DNA from: Citrobacter rodentium NBRC 105723 = DSM 16636
Lineage (GTDB): Bacteria > Pseudomonadota > Gammaproteobacteria > Enterobacterales > Enterobacteriaceae
Direction of reading: 5' to 3'
DNA length: 64,000 nt
Assembly (NCBI RefSeq): GCF_021278985.1
Contig: NZ_CP082833.1
Span: 1,302,001 to 1,366,000, forward strand
The translations under genes and the position numbers were made by a program. The notes beneath the pieces are model-generated. The model was not told the origin of the DNA and did not search any database. It saw only the letters and a list, made by a program, of their open reading frames with translations. Of the stretch, positions 1 to 8,531 are shown piece by piece; the stretch's first letter is position 1, and every line of letters starts with the position of its first letter.

Positions 1-702
1 CGCGCCTGTTACGCTTTTCTGCTCGTCCTCTGCGCGGGTGTCACCTTCAGCATGGCGCGCTGGATGCCGGAAACCCGCCCGGCTGATGCGCCGCGCACGC
101 GGCTTATCGCCAGCTATAAGACCCTGTTTGGCAACGGCGCGTTTAACTGCTATCTGCTGATGCTAATCGGCGGTCTGGCCGGAATCGCGGTGTTTGAAGC
201 CTGTTCCGGGGTGCTGATGGGCGCAGTGTTAGGCTTAAGCAGTATGGTGGTCAGTATCCTGTTTATTCTGCCTATTCCGGCGGCCTTTTTCGGCGCGTGG
301 TTTGCCGGTCGGCCAAACAAGCGTTTCGCCACGCTGATGTGGCAGTCGGTGATGAGCTGTCTGCTGGCGGGGCTGATGATGTGGATCCCCGGCTGGTTCG
401 GGGTGATGAACGTCTGGACGCTGCTGATCCCCGCCGCGCTGTTTTTCTTCGGCGCCGGGATGCTGTTCCCGCTGGCGACCAGCGGCGCGATGGAGCCGTT
501 TCCGTTCCTCGCCGGTACGGCGGGCGCGCTGGTCGGCGGCCTGCAAAACATCGGTTCCGGGGTGCTTGCCTGGCTTTCGGCGATGCTGCCACAGACCGGT
601 CAGGGTAGCCTCGGTCTTTTAATGACCCTGATGGGGCTGCTGATTTTACTCTGCTGGCTGCCGCTGGCGGCGCGCGTGTCGCATCAGGGACAGGCAATTT
701 AA
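1..702 (+). CDS. emrD: Multidrug efflux MFS transporter EmrD (5'-truncated by window edge)
   Basis: The reading frame is open from base 1, so this is the C-terminal 233 residues of a protein of about 394. The fragment has at least six hydrophobic segments and matches the C-terminal half of EmrD, a 12-helix major facilitator drug/H+ antiporter of the inner membrane linked to export of uncouplers and amphipathic compounds. A methionine codon at 52 is internal, because the frame upstream (ACYAFLLVLCAGVTFS) is also EmrD-like. It converges on dsdC. A short GC-rich hairpin (712-732) lies between the genes and overlaps the dsdC end, but it has no T-run, so a terminator is not certain. Confidence 0.93.
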   Translation, partial: RACYAFLLVLCAGVTFSMARWMPETRPADAPRTRLIASYKTLFGNGAFNCYLLMLIGGLAGIAVFEACSGVLMGAVLGLSSMVVSILFILPIPAAFFGAWFAGRPNKRFATLMWQSVMSCLLAGLMMWIPGWFGVMNVWTLLIPAALFFFGAGMLFPLATSGAMEPFPFLAGTAGALVGGLQNIGSGVLAWLSAMLPQTGQGSLGLLMTLMGLLILLCWLPLAARVSHQGQAI

Positions 703-719
703 CCCAGGCATGGCCGGAT

Positions 720-1649
720 TTACCGTCCGGCCTGTTCGTGCAGCCAGCCGATAAACGCCTCGATTTTCGGCCACTGCCTGCCGGGCAATGTCGTCATGTA
801 GTAATGCTGATGGCAGGTTAACGTCATCTCACCGAACGGGGCCACCAGTTCGCCGCTCTCCAGACGTTTCTGCACCAGCCGCTTCCGCCCCATCGCCACG
901 CCAATATGATTCATCGCGGCAATGACCGCTAAATCAGAGCGATCGAAACCAATTCCCGACGATTGCGGCAAAGTCACCTCAAAATGCCGCGCCCAGCTGA
1001 ACCACTCATCGGTTCCCGAATCATTGCTCCACGCCTGGCGATCGTGCAGTAGCGTACAGTGACGCAGGCTGGCCAACCGCCCGTCTAACCCGAAGCGACG
1101 CGCGTAGTCCGGCGTGCATACCGGCAGAATGGCCTCATCCATCAAAAAATGGTGAGTCAACTGCGCCGACGGCCCATCGTCGAAGTAGATCGCCAGATCG
1201 ACCCCGGCTCGCTGTAGGTTAACGTTGTCGTTTCCGGTGAGGATCGTCAGAGAAATAGCGGGGTAGCGGCGGGTAAAATCACCCAGCGCGGGCACCAGCC
1301 AGCATTGCGCAATCGACGGTCGCGAATAGACGGTCAGGGTGCCGGACAGCTCCTGATTTTTGATATCGAGAATTTCCTGGTTCAGCGTATCCAGCGATGT
1401 CTTTAGCGCCCAGAACACCCGCTTGCCTTCATGGGTCAGCTCAACTTTACGGTGCGACCGCACAAACAGCTGAATGCCCAGCTCCTCTTCAAGTTGGTTA
1501 ATACGATGGCTGATGGCGCCCGGCGTAAGAGAGAGTTCCTCAGCCGCCATCGCGAACGATTGATGCCGGGCCGCCACTTCGAAAGTGTAGAGTTTAGAGA
1601 GCTGCCAGCCGTTCAGTAGCCGGTTACGTCCCTCGCGAACGGGTTCCAT
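720..1649 (-). CDS. dsdC: D-serine deaminase activator DsdC (LysR family)
   Basis: This is a LysR-type regulator of 310 residues. An N-terminal winged helix-turn-helix (about residues 15-75, FEVAARHQSFAMAAEELSLT) is followed by the effector-binding domain. In E. coli the family member activates dsdXA in response to D-serine. I chose the ATG at 1649 (MEPVREGRNRLLNG) because it matches the known DsdC start and length of 311; the frame stays open to 1727, but the extra 26 residues (MAHLIAEFLRS...) are not DsdC-like. It is transcribed divergently from dsdX, with about 230 bp between that should hold both promoters and the DsdC operator. The identification is secure from full-length resemblance and the neighbouring targets. 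Confidence 0.95.
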   Translation of the reverse strand: MEPVREGRNRLLNGWQLSKLYTFEVAARHQSFAMAAEELSLTPGAISHRINQLEEELGIQLFVRSHRKVELTHEGKRVFWALKTSLDTLNQEILDIKNQELSGTLTVYSRPSIAQCWLVPALGDFTRRYPAISLTILTGNDNVNLQRAGVDLAIYFDDGPSAQLTHHFLMDEAILPVCTPDYARRFGLDGRLASLRHCTLLHDRQAWSNDSGTDEWFSWARHFEVTLPQSSGIGFDRSDLAVIAAMNHIGVAMGRKRLVQKRLESGELVAPFGEMTLTCHQHYYMTTLPGRQWPKIEAFIGWLHEQAGR

Positions 1650-1878
1650 TGTTGCCTCGGTAGTACAGAAAGTCATTGGTAAAGTGTAAAAAATCGAGCG
1701 CAAAAATTCAGCAATAAGATGAGCCATAGTGAATCACCTCGCAAATAAGCACCTTTTTTCGACCTGTATCACCTGTTTGATTCAATCTGATTCATGTGAA
1801 GGCATATTTATATCGTTTGTCAGCACGCGCTGTTTTTTTATCCAATGGAGGGAGATAAATCACAGGGCAAGGTGAGAT

Positions 1879-3216
1879 ATGCACTCTCAAATCTGGGTTG
1901 TGAGCACGCTGCTGGTAAGCATCGTGTTAATTGTATTGACCATCGTGAAATTCAAATTCCACCCGTTTCTGGCGCTGCTGCTCGCCAGCTTCTTCGTGGG
2001 GATCATGATGGGTATGGGACCGCTGGACATGGTCAATGCCGTTGAAAACGGTATTGGCAGTACGCTGGGCTTCCTGGCTGCGGTTATCGGCCTGGGCACC
2101 ATTCTCGGCAAAATGATGGAGGTTTCCGGCGCGGCGGAGCGAATCGGGCTGACACTCCAGCGCTGCCGCTGGCTCTCTGCCGACGTCATTATGGTGCTGG
2201 TGGGGTTAATCTGCGGGATCACGCTGTTTGTGGAAGTGGGCGTGGTACTGCTTATTCCGCTGGGGTTCTCTATTGCGAAAAAAACCAATACTTCGCTGCT
2301 TAAGCTCGCCATCCCTCTCTGTACCGCGCTGATGGCCGTCCACTGTGTGGTGCCGCCGCATCCGGCGGCGCTGTTTGTCGCGAATAAACTGGGCGCGGAT
2401 ATAGGTTCGGTGATCGTTTACGGACTGCTGGTCGGGCTGATGGCATCGCTGATCGGCGGACCGCTTTTCCTCAAGTTTCTCGGCAACCGCCTGCCGTTTA
2501 AGGCAGTACCGGCCGAGTTCGCCGACCTTAAGGTGCGTGAAGAAAGCACGCTGCCATCTTTAGGCGCAACGCTGTTTACCATTCTGCTGCCCATTGGCCT
2601 GATGCTGGTAAAAACCGTCGCTGAGCTGAATATGACCAAAGGCAGTACCCTCTATACGCTACTGGAGTTTATCGGCAACCCGATCACCGCTATGTTCATC
2701 GCCGTCTTCGTAGCCTATTACATCCTCGGCCTGCGCCAGCAGATGAGCATGGGTGAGATGCTGACCCATACCGAAAACGGCTTTGGTTCGATTGCCAATA
2801 TCCTGCTGATTATCGGCGCAGGCGGCGCGTTCAATGCGATCCTCAAAAGCAGCGGACTGGCGGATACGCTGGCGGTGCTCCTCTCGAACATGGATATGCA
2901 CCCAATTCTGCTGGCCTGGCTGGTGGCGCTGATTCTTCACGCGGCGGTCGGTTCCGCCACCGTGGCGATGATGGGCGCAACGGCGATTGTCGCCCCGATG
3001 CTGCCGCTCTATCCCGGCGTCAGCCCGGAGATCATCGCCATTGCCATCGGTTCTGGCGCGATTGGCTGCACGATCGTCACCGATTCCCTCTTCTGGCTGG
3101 TGAAGCAGTACTGCGGCGCAACGCTGAATGAAACGTTCAAATACTATACGACCGCGACATTTATCGCCTCGGTCATTGCGCTGGCCTGCACATTCCTGCT
3201 TTCCTTTATCATCTGA
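1879..3216 (+). CDS. dsdX: D-serine permease DsdX (gluconate:H+ symporter family)
   Basis: This is a 445-residue, very hydrophobic inner-membrane permease of the GntP family that imports D-serine with protons. The length equals E. coli DsdX, and the start MHSQIWVVSTLL is the family start. About a dozen membrane segments are visible, with the conserved stretch VEVGVVLLIPLGF in the first third. It is followed 17 bp later by dsdA in the same direction, so the two form a dsdXA operon that takes up D-serine and deaminates it. Divergent dsdC is the activator. In E. coli K-12 the same three genes lie elsewhere on the chromosome; here they adjoin emrD. Confidence 0.96.
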   Translation: MHSQIWVVSTLLVSIVLIVLTIVKFKFHPFLALLLASFFVGIMMGMGPLDMVNAVENGIGSTLGFLAAVIGLGTILGKMMEVSGAAERIGLTLQRCRWLSADVIMVLVGLICGITLFVEVGVVLLIPLGFSIAKKTNTSLLKLAIPLCTALMAVHCVVPPHPAALFVANKLGADIGSVIVYGLLVGLMASLIGGPLFLKFLGNRLPFKAVPAEFADLKVREESTLPSLGATLFTILLPIGLMLVKTVAELNMTKGSTLYTLLEFIGNPITAMFIAVFVAYYILGLRQQMSMGEMLTHTENGFGSIANILLIIGAGGAFNAILKSSGLADTLAVLLSNMDMHPILLAWLVALILHAAVGSATVAMMGATAIVAPMLPLYPGVSPEIIAIAIGSGAIGCTIVTDSLFWLVKQYCGATLNETFKYYTTATFIASVIALACTFLLSFII

Positions 3217-3233
3217 ATGCAAAGAGACGTACT

Positions 3234-4556
3234 ATGGAAAACATTCAACAACTCATTACCCGTTATCCTCTGGTAGAGGATCTGGTGGAGCTGAAAGAAA
3301 CCACCTGGTTTAACCCTGCCACGACTTCTCTTGCGGAAGGTTTACCTTACGTTGGATTAACGGAAGCCGACGTTAAAGGCGCGCACGCCCGGCTGGCCCG
3401 CTTTGCGCCGTATCTTGCTAAAGCCTTCCCGGAAACCGCCGTCAGCGGGGGGATTATCGAGTCTGACGTAGTGGCGATTCCGGCGATGCAGCTGCGGCTG
3501 GAAAAAGAGTATGGTCAGGCCATCAACGGCGAGATCCTGCTGAAAAAAGATAGTCATCTGCCAATCTCCGGTTCCATTAAAGCCCGCGGCGGTATTTATG
3601 AAGTGCTGACCCATGCGGAAAAACTGGCGCTGGAGGCCGGTCTGTTGACCACAGAAGACGACTACAGCGTACTTCTCAACCCGGAGTTCAAAGCTTTCTT
3701 CAGCCAGTACAGCATCGCGGTGGGATCAACGGGCAATCTTGGACTGTCGATCGGCATCATGAGCGCCCGCATCGGCTTTAAGGTGACGGTGCATATGTCC
3801 GCCGACGCCCGCGCGTGGAAAAAGGCCAGACTGCGCAGCCACGGCGTTACCGTGGTTGAGTATGAAGAAGATTACGGCGTGGCGGTGGAACAGGGGCGCA
3901 AGGCGGCGGAGTCCGACCCGAACTGCTTCTTTATTGACGATGAAAACTCGCGCACCCTGTTTTTAGGCTATGCGGTGGCCGGGCAGCGTCTGAAGGCACA
4001 GTTTGAAAAACAGGGGCGCGTGGTCGACGCAGATCGCCCGCTGTTTGTCTATCTGCCGTGCGGCGTGGGCGGCGGCCCGGGCGGGGTGGCGTTTGGTCTC
4101 AAGCTGGCCTTCGGCGACAACGTTCACTGCTTTTTCGCCGAGCCGACCCATTCGCCGTGTATGCTGCTTGGCGTGTATACCGGCCTGCATGATGCCATCT
4201 CCGTACAGGACATTGGCATCGATAACCTGACGGCGGCCGACGGGCTGGCCGTGGGGCGCGCATCGGGCTTCGTTGGCCGGGCGATGGAGCGCCTGCTGGA
4301 TGGCCTGTACACCCTTGACGATCGGACGATGTACGACATGCTGGGCTGGCTGGCGCAGGAGGAAAATATCCGTCTGGAACCGTCGGCGCTGGCGGGAATG
4401 GCCGGACCGCAACGCGTCTGCGCCTCAGCGGACTACCTGCGGATGCATGGCTTCACGCCGTCGCAGCTCGGTAACGCGACGCATCTGGTCTGGGCAACCG
4501 GCGGCGGCATGGTGCCGGAAGCAGAAATGGAACAATACCTCGCGAAAGGGCGTTAA
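3234..4556 (+). CDS. dsdA: D-serine ammonia-lyase (D-serine dehydratase) DsdA
   Basis: This is a 440-residue PLP enzyme of fold type II that converts D-serine to pyruvate and ammonia, removing a growth-inhibitory compound abundant in urine. The PLP-binding lysine is K116 in SGSIKARGG (K118 in E. coli). The phosphate-binding glycine loop PCGVGGGPGG lies near residue 275. Length is within two residues of E. coli DsdA. It is the last gene of dsdXA and is followed by a REP sequence at 4572-4600, then by the convergent yidF. Expression is expected to depend on DsdC and D-serine. Confidence 0.97.
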   Translation: MENIQQLITRYPLVEDLVELKETTWFNPATTSLAEGLPYVGLTEADVKGAHARLARFAPYLAKAFPETAVSGGIIESDVVAIPAMQLRLEKEYGQAINGEILLKKDSHLPISGSIKARGGIYEVLTHAEKLALEAGLLTTEDDYSVLLNPEFKAFFSQYSIAVGSTGNLGLSIGIMSARIGFKVTVHMSADARAWKKARLRSHGVTVVEYEEDYGVAVEQGRKAAESDPNCFFIDDENSRTLFLGYAVAGQRLKAQFEKQGRVVDADRPLFVYLPCGVGGGPGGVAFGLKLAFGDNVHCFFAEPTHSPCMLLGVYTGLHDAISVQDIGIDNLTAADGLAVGRASGFVGRAMERLLDGLYTLDDRTMYDMLGWLAQEENIRLEPSALAGMAGPQRVCASADYLRMHGFTPSQLGNATHLVWATGGGMVPEAEMEQYLAKGR

Positions 4557-4571
4557 TTTCACGCCGAAACA

Positions 4572-4600
4572 TGCCGGATGGCGCTGCGCTTATCCGGCCT
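4572..4600. repeat. REP element between dsdA and yidF
   Basis: An imperfect palindrome of the REP/PU type (GCCGGATGGCGCTGCGCTT then ATCCGGC) sits between two convergent genes. Such elements often stabilise upstream mRNA ends or bind gyrase. Confidence 0.8.
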
Positions 4601-4609
4601 GCTTTTCCT

Positions 4610-5722
4610 CTACCGCAGCATAGCCATCAGCTCCATCGGCGAGCGATGCTGTTTGAGCAGATCGCGCATCACCCGCATATGGGGCGCGGTATGGACAAAA
4701 AAGGCCTGATATCCCGCGCATAACCGGCTTATTCCTGCTGCATCCCGATGTTTAGGGCAGTCGCCATGACAGAACTTCCGCCAGGCGCAGCTTTGACAGG
4801 CCGCATTAAGGGTGGTTTTTTTACGCTGGCCAAACGCCTTCGCCTGCGGGCTGGCGTTCAGTTCTCGCAACGGCGTGCGATGAATATTGCCCAGCAGGTG
4901 TTGCGGATAGACATAATGGTCGCACTGATAGAGATCGCCGTTCGCTTCCAGCGCAAACGCGTGACCGCAGGTTTCGCTTAACACGCACGTCTGCGACGGA
5001 TAGCCGCACCATACGCCGAGGGTCGAATCGAAAAGCTGGATATAGACGCGACCAATATCTTCCCGCACCCACAGATCGAATACCCGACTCAGAAACGCGC
5101 CCCACGCCTGCGGCTGTACCGACCCGGCGGTCAGCGCGCCGTTCTCGTCATGCTCCACCAGCGGAATAAATTGCAGAAACGGCGTACCCAGCTGGCGGAG
5201 GTAACGGTACATCTGCTCCGGCTGCTGGCTGTTCAGGCGATTGATCACCACCAGCAGGTTGAACTCTACGCGATGCGCGACCAGTTTCTTCAGCGCGTTG
5301 ATGACCTTATGATGGGTTGGTTTTCCGCTTCGGCTGACGCGATACGCGTCGTGAAACTCAGCCGGACCATCCAGCGATAGCCCCACCAGCCAGCCGTTAT
5401 CGCGCAGAAAACGGCACCAGTCGTCGTTGAGTAAAATACCGTTAGTCTGGAAGGTGTTGTGGATCTGTTTCCCTTTGCCATACTGCTTTTGTAATGTCAC
5501 CACGCGCTGGAAAAATTCCAGCCCGCACAGCGTCGGTTCTCCCCCCTGCCAGGCAAACAGCACTTCCGGCCCCGGCTGCGCGGCAATATGTTGCTGAATA
5601 AATGCCGTAAGCGTGGCGTCATCCATGACCGGTTGAGTGGGTTTATCAATATAAAAACAGTAACGACAATCCAGGTTACAACGTGAGCTGGCCGGCTTGA
5701 CCATGACCTGACATCCTGTCAT
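4610..5722 (-). CDS. yidF: Anaerobic sulfatase-maturating enzyme YidF (radical SAM/SPASM)
   Basis: This 370-residue radical-SAM protein carries the cluster motif C15-x3-C19-x2-C22 (RCNLDCRYC) at the N terminus. A C-terminal SPASM region has cysteines in CVLSETCGHAF, LYQCDHYV and CQSCAWRKFCHGDCPKHR, enough for two auxiliary 4Fe-4S clusters. That architecture defines anSMEs, which oxidise the active-site Cys or Ser of sulfatases to formylglycine. The nearby YidJ is a Cys-type sulfatase and is the obvious client. The start overlaps the yidG stop in an ATGA arrangement, so yidHGF is one translationally coupled unit. From memory, E. coli K-12 YidF is much shorter; this copy is full length. A second possible start is M7. 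Confidence 0.88.
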   Translation of the reverse strand: MTGCQVMVKPASSRCNLDCRYCFYIDKPTQPVMDDATLTAFIQQHIAAQPGPEVLFAWQGGEPTLCGLEFFQRVVTLQKQYGKGKQIHNTFQTNGILLNDDWCRFLRDNGWLVGLSLDGPAEFHDAYRVSRSGKPTHHKVINALKKLVAHRVEFNLLVVINRLNSQQPEQMYRYLRQLGTPFLQFIPLVEHDENGALTAGSVQPQAWGAFLSRVFDLWVREDIGRVYIQLFDSTLGVWCGYPSQTCVLSETCGHAFALEANGDLYQCDHYVYPQHLLGNIHRTPLRELNASPQAKAFGQRKKTTLNAACQSCAWRKFCHGDCPKHRDAAGISRLCAGYQAFFVHTAPHMRVMRDLLKQHRSPMELMAMLR

Positions 5723-6081
5723 ACGAGATTCCTGACAAATACGATAAGTTGGCGAATGTGCGTAACAGCAAACAGTATTGCGAGCGATAACACCGCGAGG
5801 GAGATCATAAATTTGTCACGAACCACGCGAGTTTGTGAAAAATCTGAGTGCGTTACGTCCATCAGGTTACGACTGAGGGTATAGCGCCAGAGAATGATCG
5901 CCACCACAGCCAGCACCGCAAGAGAGACCCAGAACAGGAATCCGGCCTGGTGCCAGTTATGTTTTACCGCCAGCGCCATCAGCGCGCCATAACCCAGCAG
6001 AGTGCGAAACCAGGCCAGCGACGTGCGCTCGGGTTGCAGTCCGGGATCGGCAATGCGCCGCGCTTTCCGGCTATCCGGCAT
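5719..6081 (-). CDS. yidG: Inner membrane protein YidG (DUF202)
   Basis: This is a 120-residue protein of the DUF202 family with three hydrophobic segments. The family motif ERTSLAWFRTLLGYGAL lies near residues 18-34, matching ERTFLAWIRTALGF in its neighbour YidH, so the two are diverged paralogs. It overlaps the yidH end by 11 bp and the yidF start by 4 bp. Function is unknown. Its tight coupling to a sulfatase-maturating enzyme suggests a shared task at the membrane, but nothing in the sequence says what. Confidence 0.88.
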   Translation of the reverse strand: MPDSRKARRIADPGLQPERTSLAWFRTLLGYGALMALAVKHNWHQAGFLFWVSLAVLAVVAIILWRYTLSRNLMDVTHSDFSQTRVVRDKFMISLAVLSLAILFAVTHIRQLIVFVRNLV

Positions 6082-6418
6082 ACAGCACCAGCGTCATCAC
6101 AATCACCGCCACGATCATCAAAATCAGACTGACAATCAGCAGGCTGTGGGTATAGGGTAAATCTTCCTTCAGGCGCATGGCCTTTTCGTTGCGCAGCCAG
6201 CGCAGATAGCCATAAATCGCCAGCCCGCCCGAAAACAGGCACAGCAGCAGCGCCAGCAGTTCACGAATGACCGGCGTGGCGAACTCCGGCGCGAGCTGGT
6301 CAAGGCCCACGCCCGCCGCCAGAAAACCCAGCGCGGTGCGGATCCAGGCTAAAAAAGTGCGCTCGTTTGCCAGCGAGAAGCGGTAGTCCGGCGCTTCTCC
6401 GAGGCGGGAAATTTTCAT
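6071..6418 (-). CDS. yidH: Inner membrane protein YidH (DUF202)
   Basis: This 115-residue DUF202 membrane protein has the family motif ERTFLAWIRTALGFLAAG near the N terminus and three likely transmembrane helices. It is the first gene of the yidHGF unit, and a GGAGTCCTG ribosome-binding stretch precedes its start. The gap of about 100 bp to divergent yidI must hold both promoters. Molecular function is not established for the family. Confidence 0.88.
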   Translation of the reverse strand: MKISRLGEAPDYRFSLANERTFLAWIRTALGFLAAGVGLDQLAPEFATPVIRELLALLLCLFSGGLAIYGYLRWLRNEKAMRLKEDLPYTHSLLIVSLILMIVAVIVMTLVLYAG

Positions 6419-6521
6419 CAGGACTCCTTTGCATCAGGTTTCAATAGCCGGGTTCTTTTCATTTTAGGAATTTCGATTGCCATATCAGTGATACGCTTGT
6501 GCCGTTACACAAGGAGGTCGA

Positions 6522-6971
6522 ATGGAAATCATATCGCAAAATAAAACCAGCGCCGCGGGAATGCTGTTTGGCGCCGTTGCGCTCATTATCACTCTTTTTC
6601 ACTTCTCTTTTGGTCCGTTTACTCCTCCGCGCCCGCGCCTGGAGAATGTCATTGCAGAACAGGTATCCGCCGTTAAAAAAGGCATTATTGCCGGGCTTAA
6701 TGGTGAAACCCTGCCAGCCGCGGCAAATGAACGCGCTGCGGATATGGATAAAATTATGCATGGTACGGAGGTTGCGCTCGCCATCATCGCGCTTATCTGC
6801 GCTTTCATCGGCGGTATGCGTAAAGAAAGTCTGTGGAGCGTCAGAGGCGCGCTCATCTTCGGCGGCGGTACGCTCGCCTTCCATGCGTTGTTGTTTGGTC
6901 TGGCAATATTCTGCGTAATTGTACTGTTTCTCGTGGTTTGTTCCTGGCTCAGCGGCGGCTCACTTTTTTAA
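6522..6971 (+). CDS. yidI: Inner membrane protein YidI
   Basis: This 149-residue protein has one hydrophobic segment near residues 12-32, a polar stretch of about 45 residues (likely periplasmic or cytoplasmic loop), then two to three helices at the C-terminal end. A strong AAGGAGG precedes the ATG at a normal distance, supporting this start. It corresponds to E. coli YidI, of unknown function. It is divergent from yidH and convergent with yidJ; a REP-like palindrome (about 6975-7020) lies between yidI and yidJ. Confidence 0.85.
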   Translation: MEIISQNKTSAAGMLFGAVALIITLFHFSFGPFTPPRPRLENVIAEQVSAVKKGIIAGLNGETLPAAANERAADMDKIMHGTEVALAIIALICAFIGGMRKESLWSVRGALIFGGGTLAFHALLFGLAIFCVIVLFLVVCSWLSGGSLF

Positions 6972-7037
6972 CGATCCAGCCGGATAATCCGGCCTGCCGG
7001 GGCGACCCCATTCAGGCCGGGCAAGCGAACAGTGTAG

Positions 7038-8531
7038 TCAGAACTTCTGCTTTTTCTCCTCCACTTTCACCCCCTGAGTGGGTAAACCGGTATCGTAATC
7101 ACGCACCACAGGTGAATAGCCATCTTCAGGACGTGGCCGGAAAGCGCCCATCCAGCGCGGCTGCGCCTCTTTTCGCCACGGGCGCAGGCTCCACTGGTAG
7201 GTGCGGAACGGGTCGCGGATTTTATCCATATAATCCAGTAGCGCATCGTGCATCGTGTTGCGAACGTCGGCGAATCCAGGCGCATCAATCAGGTTATTCA
7301 GCTCATCCGGATCGTTACGCCGGTCATACAGTTCATCGCTGGTGAACAGATTGAGCACCAGTTTATACTCCTCCGTCACCCAGCAGCGCACCGGAATAAA
7401 CCCGCCAAAGCTGTCGTGTTCAATCTCATAACGGTTGAATTCTACCATCACGCCGCGCGGCGAATCCGCCGCCAGAATATTTCCACCCGGCAAAATAGCC
7501 GGTTTGTCTATCCCGGCCAGCGCCATCATGGTAGGCAGCAAATCAATATGGCTGACCGGCGTATCCACCTGACGATGCTCCCCCTGCGGCGGACGGATAA
7601 TCAAAGGAATGCGGGTAATGTCATCGTACATCGCCGCGCCTTTACTGATCAGCCGATGCGCGCCCATCATCTCGCCGTGATCGGAGGTGTAAATCACCCA
7701 GGTATTCGCCTGCTGCTCCGGCGTCAGGGCGTTGATCACCCGGCCAATCTGGTCATCAACAAAGTCGTTGCAGGCAAAATAGAGCGGATGGTGATAGCGC
7801 CCGTCATCGCCCACCGGCGACGGCATCGCCTGCGACCACAGGCGGTGATGTTCAGGTTTATTCGCCAGCGTATCGCGCGCTTTCGCCCCAAGATCGTAAT
7901 AGAAATCCTGATACTTCTGTAAATACTCTACCGGACAGGTAAACGGATGGTGCGGCTCATCATAGGAGACAACCATCAGGAAGGGCTGGTCAGCGCGTGC
8001 AGGCTGATGAAGAAAATCCACCGCCCGGTTGCTGATACGGTGCGCCCAGGTGAAGGTTTCATCAATATTATTAGCCTGTAAATCTTCGATACTGTTCAGT
8101 CCGTTACGCCACAAACCAATCTCTTCTTCCGTCAGCTCCGCCAGATAATTAGCGCCATCGTACCAGTAATCGGCATCCCATTCGGAAGGGCAGACGCCTG
8201 TACCAAAATAGTCATGCCCGTCGAGGTGCCACTTCCCGATATAGCAGGTGTGATAACCGGCATCCTTAAAGTAGCGCCCCATGGTGGAGATGTTCTTTCC
8301 CGGCGCAACGTTATTGGTCCACGGACCGGACTGGTTTGCGTAGATGCCGGTAAACAATCCCGCGCGGGCAGGCGTACACACCGGCGAGCAGGTGTAGGCG
8401 GAATTAAAGCGGATGCCTTCGGCGGCAAGACGATCAATATTATTGGTATTCAGCGGCTTACCGCTGTAGCAACCCACCATATTGGTCGCCTGGGTATCGG
8501 TCATAATGAACAGAAAATTAGGCCGGGTCAT
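7038..8531 (-). CDS. yidJ: Putative sulfatase YidJ (Cys-type)
   Basis: This 497-residue alkaline-phosphatase-superfamily sulfatase has the signature C52-T-P-A-R56, whose cysteine is the residue oxidised to formylglycine, so it is a Cys-type enzyme. The metal-binding aspartate D12 near the start (FIMTDTQ) and the later TSDHGEMMG motif complete the usual metal site. There is no export signal (MTRPNFLFIM), so it is probably cytoplasmic. The start overlaps the yidK stop by 4 bp, indicating an operon with a symporter likely to import the sulfated or desulfated substrate. The natural substrate is unknown. YidF, 1.3 kb away, is the likely maturase. Confidence 0.9.
   Translation of the reverse strand: MTRPNFLFIMTDTQATNMVGCYSGKPLNTNNIDRLAAEGIRFNSAYTCSPVCTPARAGLFTGIYANQSGPWTNNVAPGKNISTMGRYFKDAGYHTCYIGKWHLDGHDYFGTGVCPSEWDADYWYDGANYLAELTEEEIGLWRNGLNSIEDLQANNIDETFTWAHRISNRAVDFLHQPARADQPFLMVVSYDEPHHPFTCPVEYLQKYQDFYYDLGAKARDTLANKPEHHRLWSQAMPSPVGDDGRYHHPLYFACNDFVDDQIGRVINALTPEQQANTWVIYTSDHGEMMGAHRLISKGAAMYDDITRIPLIIRPPQGEHRQVDTPVSHIDLLPTMMALAGIDKPAILPGGNILAADSPRGVMVEFNRYEIEHDSFGGFIPVRCWVTEEYKLVLNLFTSDELYDRRNDPDELNNLIDAPGFADVRNTMHDALLDYMDKIRDPFRTYQWSLRPWRKEAQPRWMGAFRPRPEDGYSPVVRDYDTGLPTQGVKVEEKKQKF

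Noticed and set aside
1650..1727. Longer DsdC starting at 1727
   Set aside because: The additional 26 residues do not resemble DsdC and the internal ATG gives the known length.
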